Assembly (NCBI RefSeq): GCF_013248995.1 | Contig: NZ_JABRPK010000001.1 | Location: forward strand, 248,001-312,000 | From: Frigoribacterium sp. VKM Ac-2836 | GTDB lineage: Bacteria > Actinomycetota > Actinomycetes > Actinomycetales > Microbacteriaceae | Length of the DNA: 64,000 nucleotides | Direction of reading: 5' to 3' | Shown here: positions 1 to 8,093 of the stretch, piece after piece | Numbering within the stretch: the stretch's first letter is position 1 | Layout of the letters: every line of letters begins with the position of its first letter | Notes under the pieces: model-generated | Database searches by the model: none | Told to the model about the DNA's origin: nothing | What the model saw: only the letters and a program-made list of their open reading frames with translations | Program-made: the position numbers and the translations under genes

Positions 1-1
1 C

Positions 2-163
2 GTCGCGTCGCGCCGGGTCGACTCGGTGGGCCTCGTCGACGCGTTCTCGGCCGGGTTCATCGCGGCGTGGCCGACGTCCCGCAGCCTGACGGTCGCCGGA
101 CGCAGCGGTGCTCGTGCCGCTGCGCGGGCCGCGGGCGTGGTCGGAGGACGGCCCCCCGTCTGA
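2..163 (+). CDS. C-terminal end of a probable PfkB-family carbohydrate kinase (partial)
   Basis: The reading frame is open from the window edge to the TGA at 161-163 and encodes 53 residues. The segment DSVGLVDAFSAGF resembles the second PfkB signature (normally D-T-x-G-A-G-D-A-F), which carries the catalytic Asp of ribokinase-type sugar kinases. The Ala/Arg-rich helix after it also fits the family C-terminus. The usual G-A-G-D anion-hole motif reads G-L-V-D here, so the enzyme may be divergent. Most of the gene lies outside the window, so the substrate cannot be inferred. It converges on the hydrolase gene that ends at 187. Confidence 0.45.
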   Translation, partial: VASRRVDSVGLVDAFSAGFIAAWPTSRSLTVAGRSGARAAARAAGVVGGRPPV

Positions 164-186
164 CGCGGCCGGACCGGGTCGACGGG

Positions 187-1611
187 CTAGCGAGGAGTCT
201 CGGCGGTCACGTTCACGGTCTGCACCCGGGGCGGTCGCTCGGGGGTGAGCCTGATCTCGAACCGGACGACACCCCGTGCACCGCGTCGCCGCCACACCAG
301 GTGTGACGGGGCCGACGACTCGTCGGCCGGTGTCGCGTCGCCGGTGTCGTCCCAGCCGCCCACCGAGTCCACGACGGCAGCCCAGGAGGCGCGCCGCCGG
401 TCGAGCGGGAGGTCGAGCTCGACGTTCTCGCTGAACAACCCGTCGGGCACGGCCCCTCCGCGCACGACGGCCTCGACCGCCTCGCGGGCCACCGAGGTCG
501 CGGGCCACGGACGCACCGTGACCCGGGCCCCGGGACGGTCGGCCAGCATGCCGTCGAGTGCGAGCCCGATCGGTTCGGAGACCTTCGAGTAGGTCGCGTT
601 CTCGAACCCGATCGCGCCGAGGCCGGTCGCGGTCTGCCAGCGCATGTGGGCCGAGAACCCGGGGTAGCCGCCGCTGTGCGACACGACGGTGCCGTGGTCG
701 GGGTAGTGCTCGACGAACAGGCCGAACCCGTAGCCGCCGGGGTGTCCGGCCCGGGCGGAGACGAACCGCTGCACCTGCTGCATCTCGCGCCGGGAGGCAC
801 GCGAGAGGATGCCGTCGAGGTCGCCCCGGCCCTCGGGGTCGAACGCCGAGCCGAGCCAGCGGGCCCATCTCGTCAGGTCGGTCGCGGTGCTGAACAATCC
901 GCCGATGGGCGAGAACGCGCCCGGGCCCGAGAACGGCAGGGCATCACCCCCGTCGGAGGCACGGCGGTGGCCGATCGCGACGCCGCCGACGGCCGGCACG
1001 GTCGCCTCGAACCCCGTGGCCTCGAGACCGAGCGGCCCGAGGATCGTCGACTCGACGACCTCTCGGTACGGCCGCCCGGCGACGGCGGCGATCGCGCGGC
1101 CCACGAGGGCGAAGCCGAGGTTGGAGTAGGCGAACGTCGTGCCCGGCACGCTGTCGAAGCTCAACCCGGCCCGCAGCAGGGCGTCGAGTCCGTCGTCGGT
1201 CAGGGATTCTTGCCGGTCGCCCCACGGATCGTCGGTGGGGAAGCCGGCCGACATGGTCAGGAGCATGCGCAGGGTCGGCACGGGAGAATCGGTGGTGGGC
1301 AGGGTGACGTCGGCGAACGCCGGCACGAAGTCGGTGATCGGTGCGTCGAGCGACACGAGCCCGGCGTCGCGCTGGGCGAGCAGGGCCGTGGCGGTGAAGC
1401 TCTTCGTGCACGAGGCGATGCGATAGGCCGTGTCGACGCCGGGCGCGGTGCCCGGGGCGATCTCGCCGTACGAGCCGTCGTGGGTCATGCCCTCGTGGTC
1501 GAAGGTCGCCCAGACGGCGCTCGGCCCCCGCCGCTCGGGGCGTCGGGCGGCGAACACGGCGTCGATGCCCGTTGGTGCGTCGTGGTAGGAGGGGCGGATG
1601 GCCGTCGTCAC
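187..1611 (-). CDS. serine hydrolase, beta-lactamase / penicillin-binding protein fold
   Basis: A 474-residue protein of the class C beta-lactamase-like serine hydrolase superfamily (esterases, D-aminopeptidases, PBP-related enzymes). The nucleophile motif SxxK is SCTK (Ser67, Lys70). The YxN motif is YSN at 162-164, and a later HSGG segment matches the third active-site box. No signal peptide or membrane segment is evident, so a cytoplasmic role is more likely than resistance or wall synthesis. I chose the GTG at 1611 because GAGAGGAAC lies just upstream; the frame stays open further but with non-coding-looking sequence. It begins 25 bases after the photolyase stop and is probably its operon partner. 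The substrate cannot be predicted. Confidence 0.85.
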   Translation of the reverse strand: MTTAIRPSYHDAPTGIDAVFAARRPERRGPSAVWATFDHEGMTHDGSYGEIAPGTAPGVDTAYRIASCTKSFTATALLAQRDAGLVSLDAPITDFVPAFADVTLPTTDSPVPTLRMLLTMSAGFPTDDPWGDRQESLTDDGLDALLRAGLSFDSVPGTTFAYSNLGFALVGRAIAAVAGRPYREVVESTILGPLGLEATGFEATVPAVGGVAIGHRRASDGGDALPFSGPGAFSPIGGLFSTATDLTRWARWLGSAFDPEGRGDLDGILSRASRREMQQVQRFVSARAGHPGGYGFGLFVEHYPDHGTVVSHSGGYPGFSAHMRWQTATGLGAIGFENATYSKVSEPIGLALDGMLADRPGARVTVRPWPATSVAREAVEAVVRGGAVPDGLFSENVELDLPLDRRRASWAAVVDSVGGWDDTGDATPADESSAPSHLVWRRRGARGVVRFEIRLTPERPPRVQTVNVTAETPR

Positions 1612-1636
1612 GGGCTGTTCCTCTCGTGGTGCGGGG

Positions 1637-3010
1637 TCATTCGGTGCGCGTGCTGCGACGCATCGCCTCGTAGGCGTCGAGCGCGGCACGACGCGAGACC
1701 TTGAGATCGACCATGGGCTCGGGGTACGAGTCGTCGTCGACCTCGGGCACCCAGCGGCGCACGTAGTCGCGGTGCTTGTCGAACTTGTCGGCCTGCAACA
1801 CGGGGTTGAAGACCCGGAAGTACGGTGCCGCGTCAGCGCCCGAGCCGGCCGTCCACTGCCAGTTGGCGGGGTTGTTGGCCTCGTCGGCGTCGACGAGGGT
1901 GTCCCAGAACCACTGCTCGCCTACCCGCCAGTCGGCCAGCAGGTTCTTCACCAGGAAGCTGGCGGTGACCATGCGCACCCGGTTGTGCATGTACCCGGTC
2001 GTCCAGAGCTCGCGCATGCCGGCGTCGACCAACGGGATGCCGGTGGTGCCCTGCTGCCACGCCTCGAGTTCTCGCGGCTCGAGCTCGTGCCACGGGAACT
2101 CGTCGAACTCGGGTCGGTAGTTCTTCGTGGCGAGGTGCGGGTTCGCGAAGAGGACCGTGTGGTTGAACTCACGCCAGACGAGTTCGCGCAAGAAGCCCGA
2201 GGCCTGCTCGCGGGCGTCGGGCGCGAGGTCGCCACGCATGCGGTGCCACACCTGGAACGGGCTCACCTCTCCGAAGCGGAGGTGGGGGGAGAGGTGGCTG
2301 GTCGCTTCTTGGGCGGGCTCGTCGCGCAGGCCGTAGTCCGCCAGGTGGCCGGTGGCGAAGCGTTCGAGCGTGTCGAGGGCCGAGGCCTCGCCGGGAGTCC
2401 AGGAGTCACGGAGCCCGGCCGACCAGTCGGGCGCCGTGGGCAGCAGGGCCCATGAGTCGAGGTCGTCGCTGGCCGGTGCGGCAGCGGGCGCGTGCAGCTC
2501 GTCGGGGGCCGCCTCGGGGTGCCGGGGTTCGGGGCGGTCGAGGCACGCGCGCCAGAACGGCGTGAAGACCTTGAACGGTTGGCCCTGGCCCGTCTGGATC
2601 GTCCACGGCTCGAACATCAGGTTCGCCTGGAAGCTGCGCACGTCGAGCCCGCGTTCGCGGAGCGACGACTTGAGGTCGGCGTCCGCCTCGCGGGCGGCCA
2701 GGCCGTACCGGCGGTTCCAGAAGACCGCACCTGCACCGACCTCGTCGACGAGGCGGGGCAGTTCGCGGGCCTGGGGGCCTCGTCGCAACGTCAGCCGAGC
2801 ACCCACGGCTCGCAACGACTCGCCCAGGGCGGCGAGGCTGTGGTGCAGCCACCACCTGGAGGCCCCGCCGAGGGGGCGGATGCCGTCGGTCTCGTCGTCG
2901 AGCAGGAACACGACGACCACCGGCTCACCCCGGTCGACGGCGGCCACGAGAGCGGGGTTGTCGGCCAGACGCAGGTCGTCACGCAACCAGACGATCGACG
3001 GTGACGTCAT
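1637..3010 (-). CDS. phr: deoxyribodipyrimidine photolyase (class I CPD type)
   Basis: A 457-residue flavoprotein that uses blue light to split cyclobutane pyrimidine dimers. The N-terminal antenna domain begins with IVWLRDDLRLADNPAL. The C-terminal FAD-binding domain carries the family signature TGYMHNRVRMVTASFLVKNL, followed by NNPANWQWTAGSGADAAPYF with the conserved Trp and Asn residues near the flavin. Length and motifs fit bacterial class I CPD photolyases rather than cryptochromes, though (6-4) activity cannot be excluded by eye. Its ATG overlaps the stop of the upstream MarR gene (ATGA at 3007-3010), indicating translational coupling. MarR-photolyase-hydrolase therefore looks like a single transcription unit. 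Confidence 0.94.
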   Translation of the reverse strand: MTSPSIVWLRDDLRLADNPALVAAVDRGEPVVVVFLLDDETDGIRPLGGASRWWLHHSLAALGESLRAVGARLTLRRGPQARELPRLVDEVGAGAVFWNRRYGLAAREADADLKSSLRERGLDVRSFQANLMFEPWTIQTGQGQPFKVFTPFWRACLDRPEPRHPEAAPDELHAPAAAPASDDLDSWALLPTAPDWSAGLRDSWTPGEASALDTLERFATGHLADYGLRDEPAQEATSHLSPHLRFGEVSPFQVWHRMRGDLAPDAREQASGFLRELVWREFNHTVLFANPHLATKNYRPEFDEFPWHELEPRELEAWQQGTTGIPLVDAGMRELWTTGYMHNRVRMVTASFLVKNLLADWRVGEQWFWDTLVDADEANNPANWQWTAGSGADAAPYFRVFNPVLQADKFDKHRDYVRRWVPEVDDDSYPEPMVDLKVSRRAALDAYEAMRRSTRTE

Positions 3011-3459
3011 GCGTTCGCCCCGATCGGCGTGCCCAGGCGCAGCTTCGTGCAGAGCTCGGCCAGCGAGGCCAGCTCGTCGTCGTCGAGCGCACCGCCCACG
3101 CGACGACGGATCGCCTCGGCGTGGCTGACCGCCGTGCGCCGGTAGAGGTCGTAGCCCTCGGCGGTCATGGCCACGATGATGCCTCGCCCGTCGCCCGGGT
3201 CGGAGGCCTTCTCGACGATGCCCTTCGAGGCGAGTCGGTCGACGAGACGGCTGATGCTCGGCTGGGTGAGCAACAGGTGACGGGTCAGGTCACGGATGCG
3301 GGCCCGCCGCTCGGGCTGGTTCGAGAGGTTGAACAGCACGTCGTACTCGTTGAACGAGATCTCGTTGGTCGGGAAGCACTCGGTCAGTTCGCGCATGACG
3401 CTGACCTGGGCCCGGAACAGGGCTTCCCAGGCCCCCACGGCCATCGATGTCTCGCTCAT
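3007..3459 (-). CDS. MarR-family transcriptional regulator
   Basis: A 150-residue winged-helix repressor of the MarR family. The helix-turn-helix lies around residues 45-85 (RIRDLTRHLLLTQPSISRLV). The wing is marked by DPGDGRGIIVAMTAEG, the typical D-x-R-G box. I chose ATG 3459 because the GTGAGG about six bases upstream is a good ribosome site; the open frame further upstream is Arg/Pro-rich and unlikely to be coding. A TAGACT -10-like element sits 26 bases upstream at 3491-3486. It is the first gene of the coupled MarR-photolyase-hydrolase operon, so autoregulation and control of the photolyase are plausible but not shown. The ligand is unknown. Confidence 0.88.
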   Translation of the reverse strand: MSETSMAVGAWEALFRAQVSVMRELTECFPTNEISFNEYDVLFNLSNQPERRARIRDLTRHLLLTQPSISRLVDRLASKGIVEKASDPGDGRGIIVAMTAEGYDLYRRTAVSHAEAIRRRVGGALDDDELASLAELCTKLRLGTPIGANA

Positions 3460-3771
3460 GTCGCACCTCACGTTCGTCGAGGACGAGTCTACGAAAGGCC
3501 ACCGACCTCGGGCCGACACGGGGGCCGCCGACCGGCATGGGGCGCATCGACCGGGTACACGACGGAGGGCCGGTCGCCCGATGGCGACCGGCCCTCTTCC
3601 CTTGCACCAGGAGTGTCCTGCAATCACATTCCGCCTCGGCCGCCACAGCAAACGACGTCGGCGAGACACAATCTATAACGGATCGGTAACGGTGGTCCAG
3701 GTGTGCGCCTCATGAGTTCCTGGGAACTCGCACAGAGCGAGCCGAGACCGGTCCGACGTCCGACCCACCGG
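3460..3771. other. 312-base intergenic region between MarR operon and wHTH gene
   Basis: No coding region is convincing here. It holds a strong hairpin (listed separately), the MarR promoter element, an AT-richer stretch around 3668-3690, and a short dyad GAGTTCC-TG-GGAACTC at 3714-3729 lying 43 bases after the wHTH stop. The dyad could be part of that gene's 3' end or a protein-binding site. Confidence 0.6.
3565..3596. terminator. rho-independent-type terminator hairpin
   Basis: Perfect 14-base-pair stem (GAGGGCCGGTCGCC / GGCGACCGGCCCTC) with a 4-base CGAT loop. On the plus strand it is followed by TTCCCTT. The nearest upstream gene on either strand is the minus-strand wHTH gene, about 175 bases away, so it most likely ends that transcript before the MarR operon promoter. 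Confidence 0.75.
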
Positions 3772-4527
3772 TCAGAAGACGTCGGGGGAGGGCGTGGAGG
3801 CGTGGCGGATCGAGACGTCCGCGTGGCGGTCGAAGCGGTATCCGACGCCGCGCACCGTCCGCACGATGTCCTCGAAGGCGCCGAGCTTCGACCGCAGTCG
3901 GCGGACGTGCACGTCGATGGTGCGTTCGTTCGGCACCTCGTCCTCGCCGTCGGCCCAGAGGCTCGAGATCAACTCGGCTCGTTCGATGGTGCGGCCCTCG
4001 CGCAGGACGAGGTACTGCAGCAACTCGAACTCCTTGTAGGTCAGGGGGGCCACGTCGCCGTCCAGCAGCAGCCGCTTCCGCGAGATGTCGACCACGACGC
4101 CGCCGCGGGCCCCGGGTTCGTCCTCCTCGGTGACCTGGCGTCGCTTCGCGAGGGCCGCGGGGTCCTGCAGGGCCAGGCGGACCACCTCGACGTCGCGGCC
4201 ACCGGCCCCTTCGGGGGCGAGCGCCACGGCGGCGTGCGTCTCGGCGGACGGGGCGATGCGCCCGACCAGTTCCTTGATCTGGGACACCACGTCGCCCAAC
4301 GAGGTGCCGTCGGCGGCGGCCTTGAGCTCGTCCAGCCCGACGTAGAGGACGAACCCGCGGGTCTCGGTGCCTTCGGGCACGGCGCGGGGGCGAGGTGCCG
4401 AGGGGGAGGAGGGGGCCGGGGTGGCCGTGCGGGCGGGAGCGTTCTCACGAAGGGGCACCGGGGCCGCGGAACGGGCGGGTGAGACGGTGCGGGTGGCGGT
4501 GACGGGGCGGTCGAGGATGAGGGACAT
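3772..4527 (-). CDS. winged helix-turn-helix transcriptional regulator (OmpR/PhoB-type DNA-binding domain, no receiver)
   Basis: A 251-residue regulator. Residues from about 150 to 245 form an OmpR/PhoB-type winged helix: LTYKEFELLQYLVLREG starts the domain, ERTIDVHVRRLRSKLG is the recognition helix, and VRGVGYRF the final wing. The N-terminal half is not a response-regulator receiver: there is a Pro/Ala-rich stretch up to about residue 50, then a small alpha/beta segment starting RGFVLYVGLDELKAA with no phospho-acceptor pocket I can see. ATG 4527 is supported by AAGGAC upstream. A strong promoter and a Met/Cys-rich small ORF lie some 270-400 bases upstream, so its mRNA probably has a long leader. 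The target genes are unknown. Confidence 0.86.
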   Translation of the reverse strand: MSLILDRPVTATRTVSPARSAAPVPLRENAPARTATPAPSSPSAPRPRAVPEGTETRGFVLYVGLDELKAAADGTSLGDVVSQIKELVGRIAPSAETHAAVALAPEGAGGRDVEVVRLALQDPAALAKRRQVTEEDEPGARGGVVVDISRKRLLLDGDVAPLTYKEFELLQYLVLREGRTIERAELISSLWADGEDEVPNERTIDVHVRRLRSKLGAFEDIVRTVRGVGYRFDRHADVSIRHASTPSPDVF

Positions 4528-4793
4528 GACAGGCGGAGTCCTTGCGTGACGGCGGCGGCTCTCCGGGCCGGCGGGTCGCCGGGGTGCGGAAGGGCTGCTC
4601 GATGTGTGTCGGTGCTCGATCCCGCCGGCGATGGTGCCGTACGTCACGAGCAGTCGGTGCGATGCACCGTTCGGGATGCGCGTCGAGGGTCGCGACGAAG
4701 GGCATCCTGGAGTCGGTGGCTCAGCGACCGGGTGGGGCCGCGAGCTCAGCTGGCGGTGTCAGCAGCTTCGACTCGGCGAGGTGTGTGGCCGGA
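4528..4793 (-). other. long leader region of the wHTH gene
   Basis: There are 266 bases between the end of the upstream small ORF and the wHTH start codon. No convincing gene on either strand. On the minus strand it includes AGCTG...CAGCT near 4740-4770 as a weak stem and the ribosome site AAGGAC just before 4527. It would be transcribed from the promoter at 4900-4929, and so is a candidate for attenuation control. Confidence 0.45.
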
Positions 4794-4892
4794 TCAGGCA
4801 CACATTCGACACATGGCAACGTGCATCGGCATCATCATGCCGGTGCTCCCGAGGGCCTCACGAGAGGTCGGGGCGAGCACGCTGTTAGTCAT
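4794..4892 (-). CDS. leaderless small ORF with Met/Cys-rich tail, possible leader peptide
   Basis: A 32-codon frame, ATG at 4892 to TGA at 4796-4794, encoding a peptide starting MTNSVLAPTSREALG. Its last 14 residues are MMMPMHVAMCRMCA: six Met, two Cys in a CxxC arrangement, and one His. The ATG falls exactly seven bases after a CAAAAT -10 element that is preceded by a perfect TTGACA, so the message would be leaderless, like many genes in this window. The next gene downstream on the same strand is the wHTH regulator. A sulfur-amino-acid-rich tail is typical of leader peptides that sense charged tRNA or metal supply, but nothing here proves translation. A chance ORF remains possible. Confidence 0.5.
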   Translation of the reverse strand: MTNSVLAPTSREALGSTGMMMPMHVAMCRMCA

Positions 4893-4899
4893 GGGGTCG

Positions 4900-4929
4900 A
4901 TTTTGTGGCACCCCGCGACCCGATGTCAA
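4900..4929 (-). promoter_or_regulatory. sigma70-type promoter upstream of the small ORF
   Basis: Minus strand: TTGACA at 4929-4924, an 18-base spacer, then CAAAAT at 4905-4900. The -35 is a perfect consensus match, rare in this GC-rich window. The predicted start point falls at or next to the small-ORF ATG at 4892. Confidence 0.65.
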
Positions 4930-4973
4930 GTGGCGTTCGCGATCCGACGGCGTGAGTGGCCCGGAAACGCCGA

Positions 4974-5004
4974 ACCGCGCCTCCTGCGGTCGAGGAGGCG
5001 CGGT
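4974..5004. terminator. terminator hairpin built from an inverted pair of the dispersed repeat
   Basis: A perfect 12-base-pair stem, ACCGCGCCTCCT (4974-4985) against AGGAGGCGCGGT (4993-5004), with a 7-base loop. It lies 24 bases past the upp stop on the minus strand, so it is placed as the upp terminator. Both arms are copies of the AGGAGGCGCG element found throughout the window. Confidence 0.75.
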
Positions 5005-5028
5005 CCGGGTCGTCGGTGGGGGCTCGCG

Positions 5029-5661
5029 TCAGGCGAGTCCGTAGAGGCGGTCGCCGGCGTCGCCGAGCCCGGGGACGATGTAGCCCTGCTCGTTCAGCCT
5101 CTCGTCGACGGCGCCGAGGACGACGTGGACGTCGCGTCCCTCCATCGCCTTCTCGACCGCGGCGAGGCCTTCGGGTGCGGCGAGGATGCAGACGGCCGTG
5201 ACGTCGACGGCGCCGCGGTCGAGCAGGTAGTCGATGGCCGCGATGAGCGATCCGCCCGTGGCGAGCATCGGATCGAGCACGAAGCACTGCCGGTTCGAGA
5301 GGTCGTCGGGCAGGCGCTCGGCGTAGGTCGTCGGCTGCAGGGTCTCTTCGTCTCGCACCATGCCGAGGAAGCCCACCTCGGCGGTCGGGACGAGCTTCGT
5401 CATGCCTTCGAGCATGCCGAGGCCGGCACGAAGGATCGGGACGACGAGGGGCCGCGGCTGGCTGATCTCGAGGCCCGTGGTCGGACCGACCGGGGTCTCG
5501 ATGTCGACGGGGCTGGTGCGGACGTCGCGCGTGGCCTCGTAGGCCAGCAGCGTGACGAGCTCTTCGGTCAGTGCCCGGAAGGTGGGGGAGGGGGTGCTCT
5601 TGTCGCGGAGCACGGTCAACTTGTGGGTGATCAGGGGGTGGTCCGCTACGTGCACTCGCAT
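5029..5661 (-). CDS. upp: uracil phosphoribosyltransferase
   Basis: A 210-residue cytoplasmic enzyme that joins uracil and PRPP to make UMP in pyrimidine salvage. The PRPP-binding loop is [11 protein letters not shown] and the uracil-binding C-terminus is [15 protein letters not shown], both diagnostic of Upp. Length matches the family (about 208). The ATG at 5661 is set seven bases behind a TACCGT -10 element (5674-5669), indicating a leaderless transcript. It is divergent from tadA with only 60 bases between the starts, and is followed by the inverted-repeat terminator at 4974-5004. Confidence 0.97.
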   Translation of the reverse strand: MRVHVADHPLITHKLTVLRDKSTPSPTFRALTEELVTLLAYEATRDVRTSPVDIETPVGPTTGLEISQPRPLVVPILRAGLGMLEGMTKLVPTAEVGFLGMVRDEETLQPTTYAERLPDDLSNRQCFVLDPMLATGGSLIAAIDYLLDRGAVDVTAVCILAAPEGLAAVEKAMEGRDVHVVLGAVDERLNEQGYIVPGLGDAGDRLYGLA

Positions 5662-5721
5662 AGGCTCAACGGTAGCGGAGTCGACCGGTTCCGCGAGCCG
5701 TCCCGACCCCGCCGAGGCCCT

Positions 5722-6186
5722 GTGATCGCCGTCCCGCCCGAGTTCGACGACTGGATGTCGCTCGCCCTCGCCGAGGCCGACGCCTGTCGGGTCTCGGCCG
5801 ACGTCCCGGTCGGAGCCGTGGTGGTCGACGCCGACGGCGTGGTGATCGCGACGGGCCGCAACGAACGCGAGCTGCGACAGGACCCGACCGCCCACGCCGA
5901 GGTGATCGCCCTTCGGGCCGCCGCCGAGCGCACCGGCGACTGGCACCTCACCGGGACGACCCTCGTGGTGACCCTCGAACCCTGCCCCATGTGCGCCGGA
6001 GCCCTGCTCGCCGCGCGGGTCCCGCGGCTCGTCTACGGCGCCTGGGACGACAAGGCAGGAGGCGCGGGCAGCGTCTACGACATCGTCCGCGACCGCAGGC
6101 TCCCGCACCGCGCCGAGGTCTACGCCGGCGTGCGCGAGGCCGAGTGCCGCGACCAGCTCGACGCCTTCTTCGCCGAGCGGCGCTGA
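5722..6186 (+). CDS. tadA: tRNA adenosine(34) deaminase
   Basis: A 154-residue zinc-dependent deaminase that converts adenosine to inosine at the wobble position of tRNA-Arg(ACG). The zinc and catalytic motifs are HAEVIAL (His ligand plus catalytic Glu) and PCPMCAGAL (two Cys ligands). The GTG at 5722 gives a normal family N-terminus ([15 protein letters not shown]); an in-frame ATG at 5755 would shorten the first helix. It is divergent from upp, a common neighbour in Actinobacteria. A copy of the dispersed repeat lies after the stop. Confidence 0.93.
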   Translation: MIAVPPEFDDWMSLALAEADACRVSADVPVGAVVVDADGVVIATGRNERELRQDPTAHAEVIALRAAAERTGDWHLTGTTLVVTLEPCPMCAGALLAARVPRLVYGAWDDKAGGAGSVYDIVRDRRLPHRAEVYAGVREAECRDQLDAFFAERR

Positions 6187-6210
6187 GGCGGGCGACGCGA
6201 GGTGGCCGGC

Positions 6211-6223
6211 CCGCGCCTCCTCG
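6211..6223. repeat. dispersed GAGGAGGCGCG element, single intergenic copy
   Basis: CCGCGCCTCCTCG lies in the 40-base gap between the convergent tadA and cation-transporter genes. It has no partner arm here. It is one of 19 exact copies of the 10-mer core AGGAGGCGCG counted by eye on both strands. Confidence 0.6.
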
Positions 6224-6226
6224 GGG

Positions 6227-7189
6227 TCAGTCGGCGGCGCGGATGACGATCGCGTCGGTCGGCGGATCGACCTGACCGGGCTTCACCCACACGTCGGGCT
6301 CGACGTAGATGACGCGCGCGATCGGCACGGCCTCGCGGATGCGTGACTCGACCGCGTTGATGGCGCTCGCGACGTCGGCCAGCACCGTGCGGCCGGGCAT
6401 CGCGACCTTGACTCCGACGAGCAGCTCGTCGGGGCCGAGGTACAGGGTCTTCATGTGGATGATCGACTCGACCTCGGGACCACCCGTGATCGCCTCGCGG
6501 ATCGTCTTGACGTCCTCGGCCGAGGCTCCCTCGCCGACGAGCAGGCTCTTGGTCTCGATGCCGAGGATCACGGCCACCGCGACGAGCAACAGGCCGATGG
6601 CGATGGTGCCGATCGCGTCGTAGACGCCGTCGCCGGTGATCCAGGTGAGGACGACGCCGATCATGGCGAACGACAGACCGAGCAGCGCCGCGGCGTCCTC
6701 GAGCAGCACCACCGGCAGCTCGGGGGCCTTCGCCCGCCGGATGAACGACGCCCAGCTCTGCTGCCCCTTGCTCGGACGGGACTCGCGGATCGCCGTCCGC
6801 AGCGAGAAGCCCTCGAGTGCGAGCGAGATCGCCAGCACGAGCACCGGCAGCCAGGGCACCTCGAGCGGGTGCGGCTCGCGCAGCTTCTCGACGCCCTCGT
6901 AGAGCGAGAAGACACCGCCGACGCTGAACAGGATGATCGAGACGACGAAGGCGTAGACGTAGCGCTCGCGCCCGTGACCGAAGGGGTGCTCGGCGTCGGC
7001 CGCCTTCTTCGCCTTGCGGCCGCCGAGCAGCAGCAGCAGCTGATTGCCCGAGTCGGCCAGCGAGTGGACGCCCTCGGCGAGCATCGACGACGAGCCCGAG
7101 AAGGCCCAAGCGATGAACTTCGTCACCGCGATGCCCAGATTCGCGCTGAGTGCGGCGATGATCGCCTTGTTGCCGCCGTGACTGCTCAT
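6227..7189 (-). CDS. cation diffusion facilitator (CDF) family transporter
   Basis: A 320-residue inner-membrane protein predicted to export divalent metal ions in exchange for protons. The N-terminal half has the CDF transmembrane domain with the metal-site motif HSLAD in helix 2 ([12 protein letters not shown]) and a second site near EDAAALLGL. The C-terminal part (from about residue 220) is the cytoplasmic alpha/beta dimerisation domain, which looks complete. Loops between helices contain a basic [13 protein letters not shown] region and the usual FGHGRERY motif. The metal (Zn, Co, Mn or Fe) cannot be told from sequence. A GAGGGG ribosome site precedes the ATG. Confidence 0.9.
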   Translation of the reverse strand: MSSHGGNKAIIAALSANLGIAVTKFIAWAFSGSSSMLAEGVHSLADSGNQLLLLLGGRKAKKAADAEHPFGHGRERYVYAFVVSIILFSVGGVFSLYEGVEKLREPHPLEVPWLPVLVLAISLALEGFSLRTAIRESRPSKGQQSWASFIRRAKAPELPVVLLEDAAALLGLSFAMIGVVLTWITGDGVYDAIGTIAIGLLLVAVAVILGIETKSLLVGEGASAEDVKTIREAITGGPEVESIIHMKTLYLGPDELLVGVKVAMPGRTVLADVASAINAVESRIREAVPIARVIYVEPDVWVKPGQVDPPTDAIVIRAAD

Positions 7190-7235
7190 CGGTTCGATCC
7201 CCTCGTGTGGTCCTTGTCGATCCTAGGATGGCGGG

Positions 7236-8087
7236 ATGGCCACCACCCTCCCCACCACAGCGATTCTCGGAGCCGGCTCGATGGGCGGTGCGATCCTGCA
7301 GGGCCTGCTGCGCCCCGAGGTCTCCGTCGAGGGCGGCGTGCGGGTGACGAACCGCACCGAGGTCAAGGCCCGGGCGTTACGGCACGGCGCCGTGACCTCG
7401 CTCGCGACCGAGACCGACCCGAGCGCCAACTCGTCGGCCGTCGTCGGGGCGCGGTTGGTGCTGATCGGCGTCAAGCCGCACCTGGTCGTCGACCTGCTGC
7501 GCGAGATCGGTCCGGCGCTCGACGCGGGCGCCGTCGTGGTCAGCCTCGCCGCGGGAGTGACGACCGCCACGATGGAGGCGGCCCTGCCCGGGTCGGTGTC
7601 GGTGCTGCGTTCGATGCCGAACACGCCGTCTCACGTCGGTCTCGGCGTCACCGGGCTGAGCGCCGGGTCGCGGTCGACCGACGCCGACCTCGACCTCGCC
7701 CGATCGCTCTTCGCGGTGGTCGGTGACGTCGTGGTCGTCCCCGAGTCGCAGATCGACGCGCTCAGCACGATCTCTGGCTCGGGTCCCGCCTACGTCTTCT
7801 ACCTGATCGAACGACTGCAGGAGGCGGCGGTCGCCTTGGGCTTCACCCCCGCGCAGGCCGCCACGATGGTCCAGGGCACGTTCCGCGGGGCGAGCGAGCT
7901 GCTCGCCACGAGTGACGTCCTGCCGGCGCACACCGCGCCCGCCGAACTCCGTCGCCGTGTCACGAGTCCCGGCGGCACGACCGAGCGCGCCGTCGCCGAG
8001 CTCGCCGACGGCGGCCTGCTCGAGCTGTTCGAGCGGGCCACCGGGGCCGCTCTCGCGCGCAACCGCGAGATCGCCGAAGGTCGCTGA
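7236..8087 (+). CDS. proC: pyrroline-5-carboxylate reductase
   Basis: A 283-residue enzyme for the last step of proline synthesis, reducing pyrroline-5-carboxylate with NAD(P)H. The N-terminal Rossmann motif is AILGAGSMGGAIL. The C-terminal P5CR signature around ALSTISGSGPAYVFY and the later TSPGGTTERAV complete the family pattern. TAGGAT at 7224-7229 lies six bases before the ATG, so the transcript is probably leaderless. The neighbourhood of proC, small HTH gene and bS22 is the same as in mycobacteria (Rv0500, Rv0500A, Rv0500B), but here a potassium system is inserted between them. Confidence 0.97.
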   Translation: MATTLPTTAILGAGSMGGAILQGLLRPEVSVEGGVRVTNRTEVKARALRHGAVTSLATETDPSANSSAVVGARLVLIGVKPHLVVDLLREIGPALDAGAVVVSLAAGVTTATMEAALPGSVSVLRSMPNTPSHVGLGVTGLSAGSRSTDADLDLARSLFAVVGDVVVVPESQIDALSTISGSGPAYVFYLIERLQEAAVALGFTPAQAATMVQGTFRGASELLATSDVLPAHTAPAELRRRVTSPGGTTERAVAELADGGLLELFERATGAALARNREIAEGR

Positions 8088-8093
8088 CCGGGG

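Noticed and set aside
646-1704. Long plus-strand frame opposite the serine hydrolase
   Set aside because: Third-position GC shadow. The minus-strand product has complete hydrolase motifs.
4546-6186. 546-codon plus-strand frame ending in tadA
   Set aside because: The first 390 codons cross the small ORF, the terminator and upp antisense. Only the tadA part from 5722 is real.
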